From an uncultured Porphyromonadaceae bacterium (lineage in GTDB: Bacteria; Bacteroidota; Bacteroidia; Bacteroidales; Muribaculaceae), in NCBI GenBank assembly GCA_947175225.1, contig CAMWLX010000246.1, forward strand, positions 1 through 5,556: a stretch of DNA of 5,556 nt, in the 5' to 3' direction. Below, in pieces: positions 5,467 to 5,556 of the stretch. The notes beneath the pieces were generated by a model that had not been told where the DNA came from, searched no databases, and worked only from the letters and a program-made list of their open reading frames with translations. Numbering within the stretch: the stretch's first letter is position 1; each line of letters starts with the position of its first letter. Both the position numbers and the translations under genes were made by a program.

Positions 5467-5556
5467 TCAATTTCTGACGCGGAGGGAGGAGGAGTCTTTG
5501 AAGCGGGACATGTCGGAGAGGACTACGCGGTCGCCGGGGCGGATGCCGCTTTGGAC
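5467..5556 (-). CDS. HlyD/MacA-type periplasmic adaptor subunit, C-terminal end only
   Basis: The window holds only the last 29 residues and the TGA of a gene that starts outside it. The translation contains SGIRPGDRVVLSDMSRF, then a short polar end, SSSLRVRN. A 'SGL-x-PGD-x-VV' turn close to the C-terminus is typical of membrane-fusion proteins of the HlyD/MacA/RND-adaptor family. In Bacteroidota the version ending in 'LSDMS' is often seen in adaptors paired with MacB-like ABC transporters; that statement is from memory of the family. Such adaptors are anchored in the inner membrane and bridge the transporter to an outer-membrane TolC-like duct. Being first in the operon and followed by permease A, it supports an export role for the whole cluster. 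The stop is doubled in frame (TGA TAA). With so little sequence the family call is good but not certain. Confidence 0.75.
   Translation of the reverse strand, partial: VQSGIRPGDRVVLSDMSRFKDSSSLRVRN

Overview
The window looks like part of one long minus-strand operon from a Bacteroidales bacterium, possibly a Muribaculaceae/Bacteroides-type gut anaerobe. That placement is an inference. It rests on the split MacB-type transporter with unfused ATPase and FtsX-like permeases, on A/T-rich leaders without a well-placed Shine-Dalgarno sequence, and on TCAATTA-type repeats and palindromic elements between genes. No database search was possible.

In the direction of transcription (high to low coordinates) the layout is as follows. 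(1) The last 29 codons of a HlyD/MacA-type periplasmic adaptor, 5556-5467. (2) A 95-nt gap filled by a 10-bp tandem repeat of seven units. (3) FtsX-like permease A, 5371-4019. (4) FtsX-like permease B, 4022-2718, coupled to A through an ATGA overlap. (5) A 159-nt gap with a hairpin and a second array of the same 10-bp repeat. (6) A LolD/MacB-type ATPase, 2558-1893. (7) A 177-nt gap made of two 7-bp repeat arrays flanking a three-hairpin palindromic (REP-like) element. (8) FtsX-like permease C, 1715-429. (9) The N-terminal 140 codons of FtsX-like permease D, 422-1, six nucleotides after C. The plus strand carries no credible gene.

The family-based model is that the ATPase hydrolyses ATP in the cytoplasm. 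FtsX-like permeases, each with four membrane helices and a large extracytoplasmic domain, would carry the conformational change across the inner membrane. The adaptor would link this to an outer-membrane TolC-type duct, giving MacAB-TolC-like export of a substrate from the periplasm. The substrate cannot be read from the sequence. The unusual point is one ATPase gene lying between two permease pairs, A/B and C/D, that look like paralogous duplicates.

The coding content is a recognisable transporter family, and I see no evidence for a wholly new enzyme system. The most unusual signal lies between the genes. Each gap over 90 nt ends in a short-period tandem array within about 30 nt of the next start codon. 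The 10-bp array is shared by two gaps and creates chains of micro-ORFs overlapping by ATGA, one of which ends on the start codon of permease A. No Bacteroides-type -7 motif (TAnnTTTG) is present on the coding strand in any of the three gaps, which fits a single long transcript.
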